Notes under the pieces: model-generated
Database searches by the model: none
What the model was told of the DNA's origin: nothing
The model's input: only the letters and a program-made list of their open reading frames with translations
Assembly (NCBI RefSeq): GCF_002979775.1
Contig: NZ_PCPR01000003.1
Location: 62,001 to 126,000 of the forward strand
Length of the DNA: 64,000 nucleotides
From: Arthrobacter sp. MYb23
GTDB taxonomy: Bacteria > Actinomycetota > Actinomycetes > Actinomycetales > Micrococcaceae
Direction: 5' to 3'
Translations under genes and position numbers: made by a program
Shown here: positions 25,957 through 34,594 of the stretch, piece by piece
How the letters are laid out: each line of letters begins with the position of its first letter
Position numbering within the stretch: the first letter of the stretch is position 1

Positions 25957-28900
25957 ATGACCTCCTCCAGCTACCTCCGTTTCCCGCATGTGCACGGCGA
26001 TCTGGTCACCTTCGTGGCCGAAGACGACGTCTGGATCGCACCCCTTTCAGGCGGCCGCGCCTGGCGGGTTTCCTCCCAGCAGCTTCCGGCCAGGAACCCG
26101 CGGTTCACTCCGGACGGAGGGAAGTTGGTCTGGACCACTGTTGTGGGCACATCACCGGAGGTGGTCACGGCAAACGTCGACGGCGGCGGGTACAGGCAGC
26201 TGACCTACTTCGGGCACAGCACCACCAAGGTCAAAGGCTTCACACCCGCAGGGAACGTGGTGGTAACGAGCGCCTTCCAGCAAGCCGAAAGCCGCCACAC
26301 TCACGCGTACAGCCTCCCTTTGGACGGCGGCGCCGCCGTCGAACTTCCCTTCGGCCCGGTGGAGTCGGTCGCCTTTGGTCCCGAAGTTGGCGACGAGAAG
26401 CCCGTTGTCCTGGCAAGTGTGCTCTCCCGGGAGCCCGCATGGTGGAAGCGCTACCGTGGCGGCACCGCCGGGAAGCTTTGGATCGATGCTGACGGCAACG
26501 GCGAGTTCGAGCGGTTGGTCAAGGAGATCGACGGAAACCTGACCGACCCCCTGTGGATCCAGGGGCGGATCGCCTTCCTGTCGGATCACGAGGGTTACGG
26601 AAACCTTTATTCGGTGCTCCCCGATGGTTCCGGACTGCGCCGCCACACGGATCACGAGGATTTCTACGTCCGGCATGCCAGCACAGACGGTTCCAGGGTG
26701 GTTTTTGAGTCGGCAGGCGAGCTCTGGATGCTGCCGTCATTGGATGCCGAAGCCGAGCCAGATAAATTGGAGATTACTCTTGGCTCCGCATCACCGGGCC
26801 GCCGCCCCGCGCCACTCAAGGCTTCAGCCCACTTGGGAGACGTGTTCCCGAACGTCACCGGAACTGCCAGCGCCGTGGAATCTCACGGCACCATCCATTG
26901 GCTCCGCCACAAGGATGGACCTTCACGGGTGGTTGAGGCGACACCGGGTGTCCGCGCGCGGTTGCCCCGACCCCTCACTGACGGACGGATAGCCTACATC
27001 GCAGACCACGGGGGAGTGGAAGCGTTGTATATCAAGCGCATCGCGGCCCGCCTTGTGCCCGTGGTGGTTCCCACCATCAAGGCTGAACAACCCGCGCCCG
27101 CTGCAGAAGAATCAGCTCCTCTGCCGAAGCCCGTTTCCGCCTCCAACGTGCTGGGACAAGCAACCGCTCCCGCGCAGCCCGGCACCCGGGATACGCCGGC
27201 AACCGGATCGCAAGCTCAGGCCAGCCCGGGGGAGGCAGCCGACGCCGAACCATCCGCAGACACCGTTGGCGGGACCGGTAGGCCCGTAGTTCCGGCGGCT
27301 TCGGAAGACTCCGCGGATCTCCGTTGTGAATTCCCTGCCCCTACCCGGACCAGTGCCTTGGAAGCCAGCCCTGATGGCCGCTGGATTGCTGTGGGCACGT
27401 CCTTCGGCGACGTTTTCGTTGCCGATACCACTACGGGAACACTGGCGCGCCTTGTCAGCGTCGGCGAAGGCAGCATTGAGCAACTCGCGTGGTCCAGCGA
27501 CTCACAGTGGCTCGTCTGGTCCGAGCCAGTGACGTCCTTCGGTTCGCGGAGCAAGCTCCGGATCGCCCGCCCGGCAGAGCCCGACTCGGGCATTATCGAT
27601 GTCACGGACGGACGCTTCTGCGACGAGTCGCCAAAATTCACGCCGGACGGAAAGTTCCTGGCTTTCCTGTCCAACAGGAGCTTCGACCCCGTGTACGACG
27701 GACACTCCTTCGACCTCTCCTTCCCGAGCCCCATCAAGCCGTACATGGTTGCGTTGGCTGCGGATACGCCGTCACCGTTTGGGCCTTCCATAGACACGCT
27801 GGAGGACGCCTCACCCTCCGTGGCTGCAACAGACGCGGCCAAGGCCGACGACGACGGCGAAGCGCCAGCTGTGCGCGTGGACCCGGACGGGCTCGCCCAC
27901 AGGGTGATCGCTGTGCCGGTGCCCCAGGGGAACTACTCCGAGCTGGCTGTAGGTGACGGCGCTTTGCTGTGGCTTGACACCGAACTTTCGGGTGTCATGG
28001 GCGATGGCCGGGGAACCCTCCAGGACAAGAAGACAGCGCCGTCCCTGGTCCGTTACGACCTCGCCAAGCGCAAACCGCTCACACTCGTCAAAGCAGTGGA
28101 CAGCTACCGCCTTTCGGGTGACCTTAGCCGCATTGTTTATGTACTCGACAAGCAGGTGACGTCCGTCCCTTCGGAGAACAAGGTGGAAGAAGATTCCGCA
28201 GAACTTGTGAAGGTGGAGCTCAACAGGATTCGGGTCACCATGGACCCCGTGGCTGCCTGGGGACAGGCCTTCGATGAGGCATGGAGGCTGCAGAGGGACT
28301 TCTTCTGGACCGCCGACATGGCTGGCCAGGATTGGGACTCCGTGCACAAGCGCTACCGTCCCATTGTGGACAGGCTCGGTTCCCACGATGACCTGGTTGA
28401 CCTGCTGTGGGAAATCCATGGTGAATTGGGAACGTCGCACGCCTATGTCAAGCCGACGGCTGTCACCGAGCCCGGGCGAAACGGCCAGGGCAGGCTGGGA
28501 GCAGAGTTCCAGCTCGGCGCCAAGGGGTGGGAAATTACGCGGATCCTCGCAGGAGAGTCTTCCGACCCCCTGGCCACGTCACCGTTGACGCGTCCCGGGG
28601 CGGATGCCAAGGTGGGCGATGTCCTTTTGGCGATCGACGGCGTCGGGCTTTCGGCGGTCTTGACTCCGGCAATGCAGCTGGTGGGTTCGGCAGGCAGGAC
28701 CGTTGAGCTGACGCTCTTGAACGGTGAAGGCCATGGTGGAGCTGCCGGTGCCCAACGACGGGTTGCGGTGGTTCCCGTGCGTGACGAGGAAAGGCTGCGA
28801 TACCAGGATTGGGTCAGGGCCAACCGACGTACAGTCCGTGAGGCGTCGGATGGCAAATTCGGCTACCTGCATGTCCCGGACATGATGGCCAACGGCTGGG

Positions 28901-29493
28901 CGCAGCTCCACCGCGACCTCGACACGGAGACGGCTTTGGACGGCCTGATTGTGGATGTACGGCGCAACCGCGGTGGACACACCTCGCAGTTGGTTGCCGA
29001 ACTGATCGGGCGCAAGGTGACGGGGTGGAGCATGCCGCGCGGTGAAAAGCCGCGGACCTACCCGCACCATGCGCCACGTGGACCGGTAATTATCCTTGCC
29101 GATGAATTTGCCGGATCCGATGGAGACATCATCACCCAGGTGTCCAAGTTGAGGGGCATCGGCCCCGTCATTGGTACTCGGACGTGGGGCGGCGTAGTGG
29201 GCATCGATAATCGCTTCTCACTTGCCGATGGCACCGGTGTGACGCAGCCTCGATACGCCACGTGGTTCAGTGGCGGGATCGGTTGGGACGTGGAAAACCG
29301 TGGTGTGGAGCCGGATATTGAGGTACTTTTCCCGCCTCATGCCTACGCGGCCGGGACTGATCCTCAGCTGGAGTACGGAATTGGTGCGCTCAAGGAAATG
29401 ATCCAGGAACTCCCCACCGACCGTCCACCCTTGCGTGAGGGCTACCGCAAGCTTCGCCCGGCACCGCTTCCGTCGCGTCCCCGGAAGAGCTAA
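25957..29493 (+). CDS. Tricorn-type S41 protease
   Basis: A 1178-aa Tricorn-like peptidase thought to trim peptides released by the proteasome. The order is an N-terminal six-bladed-propeller region with WxxDxxxNxxxYS-like repeats, a Pro/Ala-rich insert at about 371-458, a second propeller, the C1 domain with His828 (GELGTSHAYV), a PDZ-like domain around 860-950 and the C-terminal catalytic domain with Ser1054 (FAGSDGD). Both catalytic residues match those of characterised Tricorn proteases. There is no signal peptide, so it is cytosolic. The start is ATG at 25957 by the TATGAT-N6 rule. No Tricorn interacting factor is adjacent; the leucyl aminopeptidase at 34595-36118 is the nearest exopeptidase. 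Confidence 0.93.
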   Translation: MTSSSYLRFPHVHGDLVTFVAEDDVWIAPLSGGRAWRVSSQQLPARNPRFTPDGGKLVWTTVVGTSPEVVTANVDGGGYRQLTYFGHSTTKVKGFTPAGNVVVTSAFQQAESRHTHAYSLPLDGGAAVELPFGPVESVAFGPEVGDEKPVVLASVLSREPAWWKRYRGGTAGKLWIDADGNGEFERLVKEIDGNLTDPLWIQGRIAFLSDHEGYGNLYSVLPDGSGLRRHTDHEDFYVRHASTDGSRVVFESAGELWMLPSLDAEAEPDKLEITLGSASPGRRPAPLKASAHLGDVFPNVTGTASAVESHGTIHWLRHKDGPSRVVEATPGVRARLPRPLTDGRIAYIADHGGVEALYIKRIAARLVPVVVPTIKAEQPAPAAEESAPLPKPVSASNVLGQATAPAQPGTRDTPATGSQAQASPGEAADAEPSADTVGGTGRPVVPAASEDSADLRCEFPAPTRTSALEASPDGRWIAVGTSFGDVFVADTTTGTLARLVSVGEGSIEQLAWSSDSQWLVWSEPVTSFGSRSKLRIARPAEPDSGIIDVTDGRFCDESPKFTPDGKFLAFLSNRSFDPVYDGHSFDLSFPSPIKPYMVALAADTPSPFGPSIDTLEDASPSVAATDAAKADDDGEAPAVRVDPDGLAHRVIAVPVPQGNYSELAVGDGALLWLDTELSGVMGDGRGTLQDKKTAPSLVRYDLAKRKPLTLVKAVDSYRLSGDLSRIVYVLDKQVTSVPSENKVEEDSAELVKVELNRIRVTMDPVAAWGQAFDEAWRLQRDFFWTADMAGQDWDSVHKRYRPIVDRLGSHDDLVDLLWEIHGELGTSHAYVKPTAVTEPGRNGQGRLGAEFQLGAKGWEITRILAGESSDPLATSPLTRPGADAKVGDVLLAIDGVGLSAVLTPAMQLVGSAGRTVELTLLNGEGHGGAAGAQRRVAVVPVRDEERLRYQDWVRANRRTVREASDGKFGYLHVPDMMANGWAQLHRDLDTETALDGLIVDVRRNRGGHTSQLVAELIGRKVTGWSMPRGEKPRTYPHHAPRGPVIILADEFAGSDGDIITQVSKLRGIGPVIGTRTWGGVVGIDNRFSLADGTGVTQPRYATWFSGGIGWDVENRGVEPDIEVLFPPHAYAAGTDPQLEYGIGALKEMIQELPTDRPPLREGYRKLRPAPLPSRPRKS

Positions 29494-29512
29494 GAGACAC
29501 GCGTAGGAAGGC

Positions 29513-29553
29513 GAAGAGCCCCGACACTCCCTCAGGGAGCGTCGGGGCTCTTC
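29513..29553 (+). terminator. Terminator between Tricorn and OsmC genes
   Basis: Outer 13-bp stem GAAGAGCCCCGAC (29513-29525) with GTCGGGGCTCTTC (29541-29553), and an inner CTCCC/GGGAG stem. It is placed 20 bp after the Tricorn stop and before the convergent OsmC stop. Confidence 0.85.
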
Positions 29554-29591
29554 CATGTTTCCAGGGCGGTGATATTCAGCCCTGCGTCATG

Positions 29592-30020
29592 CTATGCGGC
29601 GAGGGTGGCATCCAAAGTGATTTCGATGCTGGCCAGAGCACCGGAAACCGGGCAACCGGTCTTGGCGTCTTCAGAGATGCGGCGGAAGTCTTCCTCGGAG
29701 AGACCCGGAACCTTTGCGGTCATGGTCAAGTGGCTGCCGGTGATGCCGGTTCCGGGAACGAAGATAACGTCAGCTTTGGTGTTCACTTCTTCTGCCGTGA
29801 ATCCTTCGCCTGCCAAAGCGTGGCTGAACGCCATGGAGAAGCATGCGGAGTGGGCCGCGGCGATCAGTTCTTCGGGGCTGGTCTTGCCGCCGGACTGCTC
29901 GGTGCGTGCCTTCCAGGTGACATCGAACGTGCCCAGTCCTGAGCTGTCCAGCGTTGTGTTGCCGGCACCCTCAATCAGGTTGCCGTTCCAAACCGTGTGT
30001 GCGGTGCGTGTTGCTGCCAT
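29592..30020 (-). CDS. OsmC/Ohr-family peroxiredoxin
   Basis: A 142-aa thiol peroxidase that reduces organic hydroperoxides. The two redox cysteines are Cys60 (HSACFSMAF) and Cys123 (KTGCPVSGAL), spaced as in OsmC. The KTSPEELIAAAHSACFSMAFS signature is characteristic of the OsmC group rather than Ohr. The start is ATG at 30020 behind AGGAGTGGAC. It stands as a single gene between a terminator and a divergent VOC gene. The reductant is expected to be a lipoyl or mycothiol-linked thiol system, but that is inference. Confidence 0.93.
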   Translation of the reverse strand: MAATRTAHTVWNGNLIEGAGNTTLDSSGLGTFDVTWKARTEQSGGKTSPEELIAAAHSACFSMAFSHALAGEGFTAEEVNTKADVIFVPGTGITGSHLTMTAKVPGLSEEDFRRISEDAKTGCPVSGALASIEITLDATLAA

Positions 30021-30141
30021 GTCCACTCCTTGGGATCGTTGTGAGTCGGCAACCAGCCTTCGGCAGGTGCCACCGGGATCAATCCTATGGATTTGCCCGC
30101 CGGACCGCACGGCCATTCCGCTGACGGTGGATTGTGACCCC

Positions 30142-30147
30142 TAGACT
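30142..30147 (+). promoter_or_regulatory. -10 element TAGACT of a probable leaderless VOC-gene transcript
   Basis: TAGACT is followed by exactly 6 nt and then the ATG at 30154. CTGACG lies 15 bp upstream as a weak -35. Confidence 0.45.
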
Positions 30148-30153
30148 GGCGCA

Positions 30154-30537
30154 ATGGATACCGAAGAACTCACACAGTCCGGGAAAAACAGCGGCCCCAG
30201 AATCGCGTCCATTATGATCAACGCCGTGGATGCCGCCCGCCTGTCATCATTCTGGTCAGAGCTGCTGGACATGCCCGTGTCAGCCGAACACGAAGGTTTC
30301 ATCTGGCTACGGCCAGCTGAACCTGGCCATCCGCAACTGGCATTTCAACAAGTCTCAGCACCCACGGAGGGGCGACGCCGCCTGCACCTGGACCTTCACG
30401 ACGCCGACCCCTCAGCGCTGCGGCGCAAAGCTGAGACTTTGGGAGCTGCTTTTGTTGAGGAGCACAACATCGGAGATTTTCACTGGGACGTTATGCAGGA
30501 TCCCGAGGGCAACGAGTTCTGTATAGCCCAGGACTAG
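30154..30537 (+). CDS. VOC-family (glyoxalase-like) protein
   Basis: A 127-aa protein with one vicinal-oxygen-chelate fold: IASIMINAVDAARLSSFWSELLDMPV, a central RRRLHLDLHDADPSALRRKAETLGA and the closing DPEGNEFCI. The HLDLH and E in EGNEFC positions could provide metal ligands. Substrate unknown. The start is ATG at 30154, set by TAGACT 6 nt upstream. It is convergent with the small membrane-protein gene at 30557. Confidence 0.87.
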   Translation: MDTEELTQSGKNSGPRIASIMINAVDAARLSSFWSELLDMPVSAEHEGFIWLRPAEPGHPQLAFQQVSAPTEGRRRLHLDLHDADPSALRRKAETLGAAFVEEHNIGDFHWDVMQDPEGNEFCIAQD

Positions 30538-30556
30538 TCGGCCTGCAGGCCCGGGA

Positions 30557-30910
30557 CTAGTTCCAGAGGGTGGCAATGGCGATGTTGACCAACGCCAGGC
30601 CACCTACGCCATGGGCCAGCCCGGTGGAAACCGGCTCGCCGTTCTTCACCTTCCGCGAGCCGATAACCGCGAGAACAGCGACGGCCACGCCAATGGCGAA
30701 CTTAACACCCAGCTTGAAGTAGTTGGGATCGGCGTCCGGCAGCAAGGGAAACAGGCCCATCATGGCGATGCCTGTGAGGAGCTGAAGGAAGGCGCCGTCG
30801 CGCTGGCGGGGGTGGACTGTTGGCGTCTTGAGAGTGGCGATCCAGTAGCCCACAATCATGGCTGCGCCGACGATGTGCAAGAACACCAGAATGTTGAAAA
30901 GAATACTCAT
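30557..30910 (-). CDS. Small four-helix membrane protein, candidate BlaI-box target
   Basis: A 117-aa integral membrane protein with four predicted helices: FNILVFLHIVGAAMIVGYW, FLQLLTGIAMMGLFPLL, LGVKFAIGVAVAVLAVIG and GVGGLALVNIAIATLW. His12 in the first helix and the overall pattern recall small heme- or copper-type membrane families (DUF2269/CopD-like), but I cannot assign it. The start is ATG at 30910 with TAAGCT 6 nt upstream (30917-30922), so it is probably leaderless. A near-perfect copy of the cyd-region dyad (30932-30948) covers its expected -35, so it may be co-regulated with cytochrome bd. Confidence 0.78.
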   Translation of the reverse strand: MSILFNILVFLHIVGAAMIVGYWIATLKTPTVHPRQRDGAFLQLLTGIAMMGLFPLLPDADPNYFKLGVKFAIGVAVAVLAVIGSRKVKNGEPVSTGLAHGVGGLALVNIAIATLWN

Positions 30911-30916
30911 GGACCC

Positions 30917-30922
30917 AGCTTA
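30917..30922 (-). promoter_or_regulatory. -10 element TAAGCT of the small membrane-protein gene
   Basis: On the reverse strand TAAGCT is followed by exactly 6 nt and then the ATG at 30910, the leaderless arrangement seen repeatedly here. Confidence 0.45.
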
Positions 30923-30931
30923 TCCAGTTGG

Positions 30932-30948
30932 TTCTACGTCCCGTAGCA
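30932..30948 (-). promoter_or_regulatory. Fourth TTCTAC-N5-GTAGAA dyad (11 of 12 bases)
   Basis: TTCTAC, 5 nt, GTAGCA on the + strand. It differs in one base from the three dyads between blaI and cydA. It begins 9 bp upstream of the TAAGCT -10, so a bound repressor would cover the -35 region. Confidence 0.55.
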
Positions 30949-30987
30949 AAGCCACGCGGACGCCCTCAGGCAGGGGGTACATACAGC

Positions 30988-31026
30988 AGAAGGGCAGGTT
31001 ACCGATGTCCGGTAACCTGCCCTTCT
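30988..31026 (-). terminator. Terminator downstream of the E2 gene
   Basis: A perfect 17-bp stem, AGAAGGGCAGGTTACCG (30988-31004) with its complement at 31010-31026, and a 5-nt loop. It starts 34 bp beyond the stop of the E2 gene on the reverse strand. Confidence 0.85.
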
Positions 31027-31060
31027 GGTTCAGCAAGCTGTGCTTATTGGCGCCTAAGTC

Positions 31061-32806
31061 TTAGAGACCGAGGTCTGCTTCGAAAGCACCTTCTTCAAGG
31101 CGGGCCTTGAGTGTCTGCAGGAAGCGTCCGGCATCCGCACCGTCAACCAGGCGGTGATCGTACGTCAACGACAGGTACATCATGGAACGGATGGCAATCG
31201 AGTCGTCGCCATTCTCGTCGGCAACCACGACGGCGCGCTTGACGATCGCGCCGGTTCCGAGGATGCCCACCTGAGGCTGGTTGATGATCGGGGTGTCAAA
31301 CAGTGCACCAACAGAACCGATGTTGGTGATGCTGAAGGTGCCACCGGAAAGCTCGTCCGGGCCGATCTTGCCGTCGCGGGTACGGCCTGCGACATCGGCG
31401 ATCTTGCTGGCCAGGCCGGCGAGGTTGAGGTTGCCGGCGTCGGAAATGACGGGAACCAAAAGGCCCTTGTCGGTGTCGACCGCGATCGCCAGGTGCTCGG
31501 CGTTGTGGTACGTGATTTCCTGCTTCGACTCATCGTAGGCGGCGTTCAGCTTGGGGTGCTGCTTCAGGGCTTCGGCAACAGCCTTGGCGATGAACGGCAG
31601 GAACGTCAGCTTGACGCCGTTCTGGGCCTGGAACGAGTTCTTGGCCTTGAGACGGAGCTTGGCGATCTTGGTCATGTCGACCTCGTGCACCTGGGTCAGC
31701 TGAGTGGAGACCTCAAGGGACTCGCGCATGCGGCGGGCAATAACCTGGCGGATACGCGGGGCCTTCTCGGTGGTGCCACGCAGAGAGGACGCCACTACGG
31801 GGGCAGCGGCCTTGGCGACCGGAGCTGCTGCGGCCGGAGCAGCAGCAGGGGCAGCAGCTGCCTGCTTGGCTTCCGCTGCAGCCAAAACATCCTGCTTGCG
31901 GATGCGGCCACCGACGCCGGTGCCGGAAACCGAAGCGATGTCCACGCCGTGCTGGTTGGCAAGCTTGCGAACCAGGGGAGTGACATAACCGGATTCCGAG
32001 GAGCCTTCAGCCGCGGGAGCAGCTGCGGGTGCCGGTGCGGCAGCGGGAGCCGGAGCAGCGGGAGCCGCGGCAGGTGCCGGTGCGGCAGCGGGTGCAGGAG
32101 CTGCAGGAGCGGGAGCGGCGGCGGGTGCCGGAGCGGCCGGAGCTGCTGCGGGCGCCTCGGCTGCGGGAGCAGGAGCGGCTGCCGGGGCAGCTGCACCGGA
32201 ACCGATGACGGCCAGAACGGAGCCAACCTCAGCGGTCTCGTCCTCGCTGACACGGATTTCCTGCAGCGTGCCCGCTACCGGGGAAGGAATCTCGGTGTCA
32301 ACCTTGTCGGTGGAAACCTCCAGGAGCGGCTCGTCAACCTCGACGGTGTCGCCCACGGCCTTGAGCCAGCGGGTGACAGTACCTTCGGTGACGCTTTCGC
32401 CCAGTGCAGGGAGGGTTACTTCATGGCCTTCGCCACCGGAAGCAGCGGGGGCCTCAGGGGCAGGTGCTTCTTCAGCTGCGGGGGCAGCAGGAGCCTCTGC
32501 GGGTGCAGCCTGCTCGGCGGGAGCAGCGGGTGCTTCCTCAGCCGGTGCGGCCTCAGTTGCAGAGCCGGAGCCGTCACCGATCCGGACCAGGGGGGCGCCA
32601 ACTTCGGCCGTCTCGTCTTCAGCGACGAGGATTTCTTCGATGACGCCAGAGATCGGAGAAGGGATTTCAGTGTCTACTTTGTCGGTTGAAACCTCGAGCA
32701 ACGGCTCGTCGATCTCCACCCGGTCACCAACCTGCTTGAGCCAGCGGGTGACGGTTCCTTCGGTGACACTCTCACCGAGGGCGGGCAAGTTAACGGATTC
32801 AGACAT
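31061..32806 (-). CDS. sucB: Dihydrolipoamide acyltransferase (E2) with two lipoyl domains
   Basis: A 581-aa E2 of a 2-oxoacid dehydrogenase complex. It has lipoyl domain 1 (residues 1-80, lipoyl Lys43 in STDKVDTE), lipoyl domain 2 (about 129-204, Lys168), an Ala/Pro-rich linker (203-266), a peripheral subunit-binding domain (about 273-310, [14 protein letters not shown]), a second Ala-rich linker and the catalytic domain ending in [13 protein letters not shown] (His551, Asp555). It is usually annotated as the succinyltransferase SucB, but in actinobacteria this protein (DlaT) serves pyruvate dehydrogenase and may serve both complexes. lpdA (E3) lies just upstream on the same strand, and lipA/lipB lie about 9 kb away. 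Confidence 0.93.
   Translation of the reverse strand: MSESVNLPALGESVTEGTVTRWLKQVGDRVEIDEPLLEVSTDKVDTEIPSPISGVIEEILVAEDETAEVGAPLVRIGDGSGSATEAAPAEEAPAAPAEQAAPAEAPAAPAAEEAPAPEAPAASGGEGHEVTLPALGESVTEGTVTRWLKAVGDTVEVDEPLLEVSTDKVDTEIPSPVAGTLQEIRVSEDETAEVGSVLAVIGSGAAAPAAAPAPAAEAPAAAPAAPAPAAAPAPAAPAPAAAPAPAAAPAAPAPAAAPAPAAAPAAEGSSESGYVTPLVRKLANQHGVDIASVSGTGVGGRIRKQDVLAAAEAKQAAAAPAAAPAAAAPVAKAAAPVVASSLRGTTEKAPRIRQVIARRMRESLEVSTQLTQVHEVDMTKIAKLRLKAKNSFQAQNGVKLTFLPFIAKAVAEALKQHPKLNAAYDESKQEITYHNAEHLAIAVDTDKGLLVPVISDAGNLNLAGLASKIADVAGRTRDGKIGPDELSGGTFSITNIGSVGALFDTPIINQPQVGILGTGAIVKRAVVVADENGDDSIAIRSMMYLSLTYDHRLVDGADAGRFLQTLKARLEEGAFEADLGL
32009..32200 (-). repeat. Ala/Pro low-complexity linker repeat inside the E2 gene
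   Basis: About 64 codons of near-pure alanine and proline ([15 protein letters not shown] units), encoded by GCG/GCC/CCG-rich DNA. It forms the flexible arm between lipoyl domain 2 and the subunit-binding domain, and is likely to vary in length between strains. Confidence 0.85.
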
Positions 32807-32857
32807 GTCGTCCCCGTTCTCCTTATTGATCTTTGTGCGGATGAATTCTGCTGGTCC

Positions 32858-32900
32858 GGGTCAGGTGCATGCGGCATATTTCGCCGCATGCACCTGACCC
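32858..32900 (-). terminator. Perfect hairpin between lpdA and the E2 gene
   Basis: An 18-bp perfect stem, GGGTCAGGTGCATGCGGC (32858-32875) with its complement at 32883-32900, and a 7-nt loop, lies in the 111-bp gap between two genes on the same strand. There is no T-run after the stem. It could be a partial terminator, an mRNA-stability element or a processing site that sets the E3:E2 ratio. Confidence 0.65.
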
Positions 32901-32917
32901 GTGGGTCTTGGTAAGAC

Positions 32918-34300
32918 TTAGCCGTGGAGAGCTTTGCCCGCGAGGGCAAGGTGGGCTTCGCCCAGGCTTTCGTTCTGGGTGGGGTGGGCGTGGACCAACT
33001 GGGCCACGTCCTCCGGGTAGGCTTCCCAGTTCACGATCAGCTGGGCTTCGCCGATCTGCTCGCCCATGCGGGAGCCGATCATGTGGATGCCCACCACGGG
33101 GCCATCCTTCTGGCGCACGAGCTTGACGAGCCCGCCGGTGCCGAGGATTGAGCTCTTGCCGTTGCCGGCCAGGTTGTATTCCTGGGTCTGCACCTGGTCG
33201 TCGCCGAATTTCTCCTTGGCGGCCTTTTCGGTGTAGCCCACCGTTGCGATTTCAGGCTCGCAGTAGGTGACCTTGGGGATGTTGATGTCCTCGACGATTG
33301 CCGGGTTCAGGCCGGCGATTTCCTCGGCGACGAAAATGCCCTGCTGGTAGCCACGGTGTGCAAGCTGGACACCGGGGACGATGTCGCCAACGGCGTAGAT
33401 GTTGCCGACGCCCGTGTGGAGGCGTTCGTTGGTGATGACGAAGCCGCGGTCGATGGTGATACCGGCTTCTTCGTAGCCGAGGTTGGCGGTCACGGGACCA
33501 CGGCCAACAGCAACGAGCAGGAGGTCGGCTTCGAAGGTCTGGCCATCAACCAAGGTGACCTTGACGCCGTCGTCGTTCTGCTCAACACCCTGGAAGAAGA
33601 TGCCGGTGGTGAACTTGATGCCGCGCTTCTTGAATGCACGCTCAAGGTTCTTGACGATCGCGGCGTCCTCGTTGGGGACCAAGGAGGGGAGGCCCTCAAT
33701 GATGGTGACGTCCACGCCGAAGGACTTCCAGACGGAAGCGAATTCGACACCGATGACGCCGCCGCCCAGGACAATGGCGCTCTTGGGGATGTAGTCCATG
33801 GTCAGGGCCTGGTCAGAGGTGATGACCTTGCCGCCGATTTCAAGGCCGGGCAGTGAACGGGAGTACGAACCCGTGGCCAGGACGATGTTCTTGCCAGTGT
33901 AGGAGGTGCCGTTCACGACGACGGTGTTGTTGCCCTGGAGCTTGCCTTCACCCTCGATGACGGTGATGCCCTTGGACTTGATAAGTCCCTGGAGGCCCTT
34001 GAACTTACCGGCAATGATGCCGTCCTTGTACGCGTTCACTGCCGACATGTCGATGCTGTCGAGTGTGACGTTCACGCCGTACTTGGCGGAATCGCGTGCA
34101 TGGTCGGCAAGTTCAGCCGAGTGCAGGAGTGCCTTGGTGGGGATACAACCGTTGTGCAGGCAGGTTCCGCCGAGCTTTGCCTTTTCCACAAGGCCAACGG
34201 TGAACCCAAGCTGAACGGCCCGCAGGGCGGTGGCGTAGCCGCCGCTGCCGCCACCGAGTACCAGGATGTCGAATTCTTGCGCAGTTGCCTGATCGGCCAC
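32918..34300 (-). CDS. lpdA: Dihydrolipoyl dehydrogenase (E3)
   Basis: A 460-aa FAD enzyme that reoxidises dihydrolipoamide with NAD+. It has the N-terminal FAD motif LVLGGGSGGYATA, the redox disulfide Cys47/Cys52 in GGTCLHNGCIPTK, the NAD motif VLGGGVIGVEFA and the C-terminal His-x4-Glu active-site pair in HAHPTQNESLGEA. GTG at 34300 is chosen because GAGGGAG lies about 8 nt upstream; an in-frame GTG at 34330 has no binding site. It forms a cluster with the E2 gene downstream and pepA upstream. Confidence 0.97.
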   Translation of the reverse strand: MADQATAQEFDILVLGGGSGGYATALRAVQLGFTVGLVEKAKLGGTCLHNGCIPTKALLHSAELADHARDSAKYGVNVTLDSIDMSAVNAYKDGIIAGKFKGLQGLIKSKGITVIEGEGKLQGNNTVVVNGTSYTGKNIVLATGSYSRSLPGLEIGGKVITSDQALTMDYIPKSAIVLGGGVIGVEFASVWKSFGVDVTIIEGLPSLVPNEDAAIVKNLERAFKKRGIKFTTGIFFQGVEQNDDGVKVTLVDGQTFEADLLLVAVGRGPVTANLGYEEAGITIDRGFVITNERLHTGVGNIYAVGDIVPGVQLAHRGYQQGIFVAEEIAGLNPAIVEDINIPKVTYCEPEIATVGYTEKAAKEKFGDDQVQTQEYNLAGNGKSSILGTGGLVKLVRQKDGPVVGIHMIGSRMGEQIGEAQLIVNWEAYPEDVAQLVHAHPTQNESLGEAHLALAGKALHG

Positions 34301-34529
34301 TAAAACGCTCCCTCGCGTGAATGATGACACGGGACTGGTGTCATCTGGTCTTTGGAACTTGTTCTGCCGTGATTATGCCAGCACCTAAGTTCTCTTGCAT
34401 TTGTGACTATCGAGTTCACCTTAGCGAACCACCTACCCATGCTCCACCCTCTGCGGGCGTTTTGGGGAGCGCTTGTGTCGAGACTCACGTTCACTTGTGA
34501 CACAGCGCTACACCCCGCATAATTCCGGG

Positions 34530-34573
34530 GTTGTGCAGGCCCTCGCCGGGGATCCGGCAGGGGCCTGCGCAAC
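34530..34573 (-). terminator. Hairpin between pepA and lpdA
   Basis: A 20-bp stem (34530-34549 with 34554-34573) with one C/A mismatch and two G-T pairs, and a GGAT loop. It lies 21 bp after the pepA stop on the reverse strand and should end the pepA transcript ahead of the lpdA promoter. The rest of the 294-bp gap shows no gene. Confidence 0.75.
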
Positions 34574-34594
34574 CCGGAAGGGCAGAGCGGTGCG

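Noticed and set aside
31154..32689. Long open frame (over 500 codons) antisense to the E2 gene.
   Set aside because: It is a shadow of the Ala/Pro-rich GC-biased coding strand, Gly/Cys/Arg-rich with no recognisable motif, and E2 domains are unambiguous.
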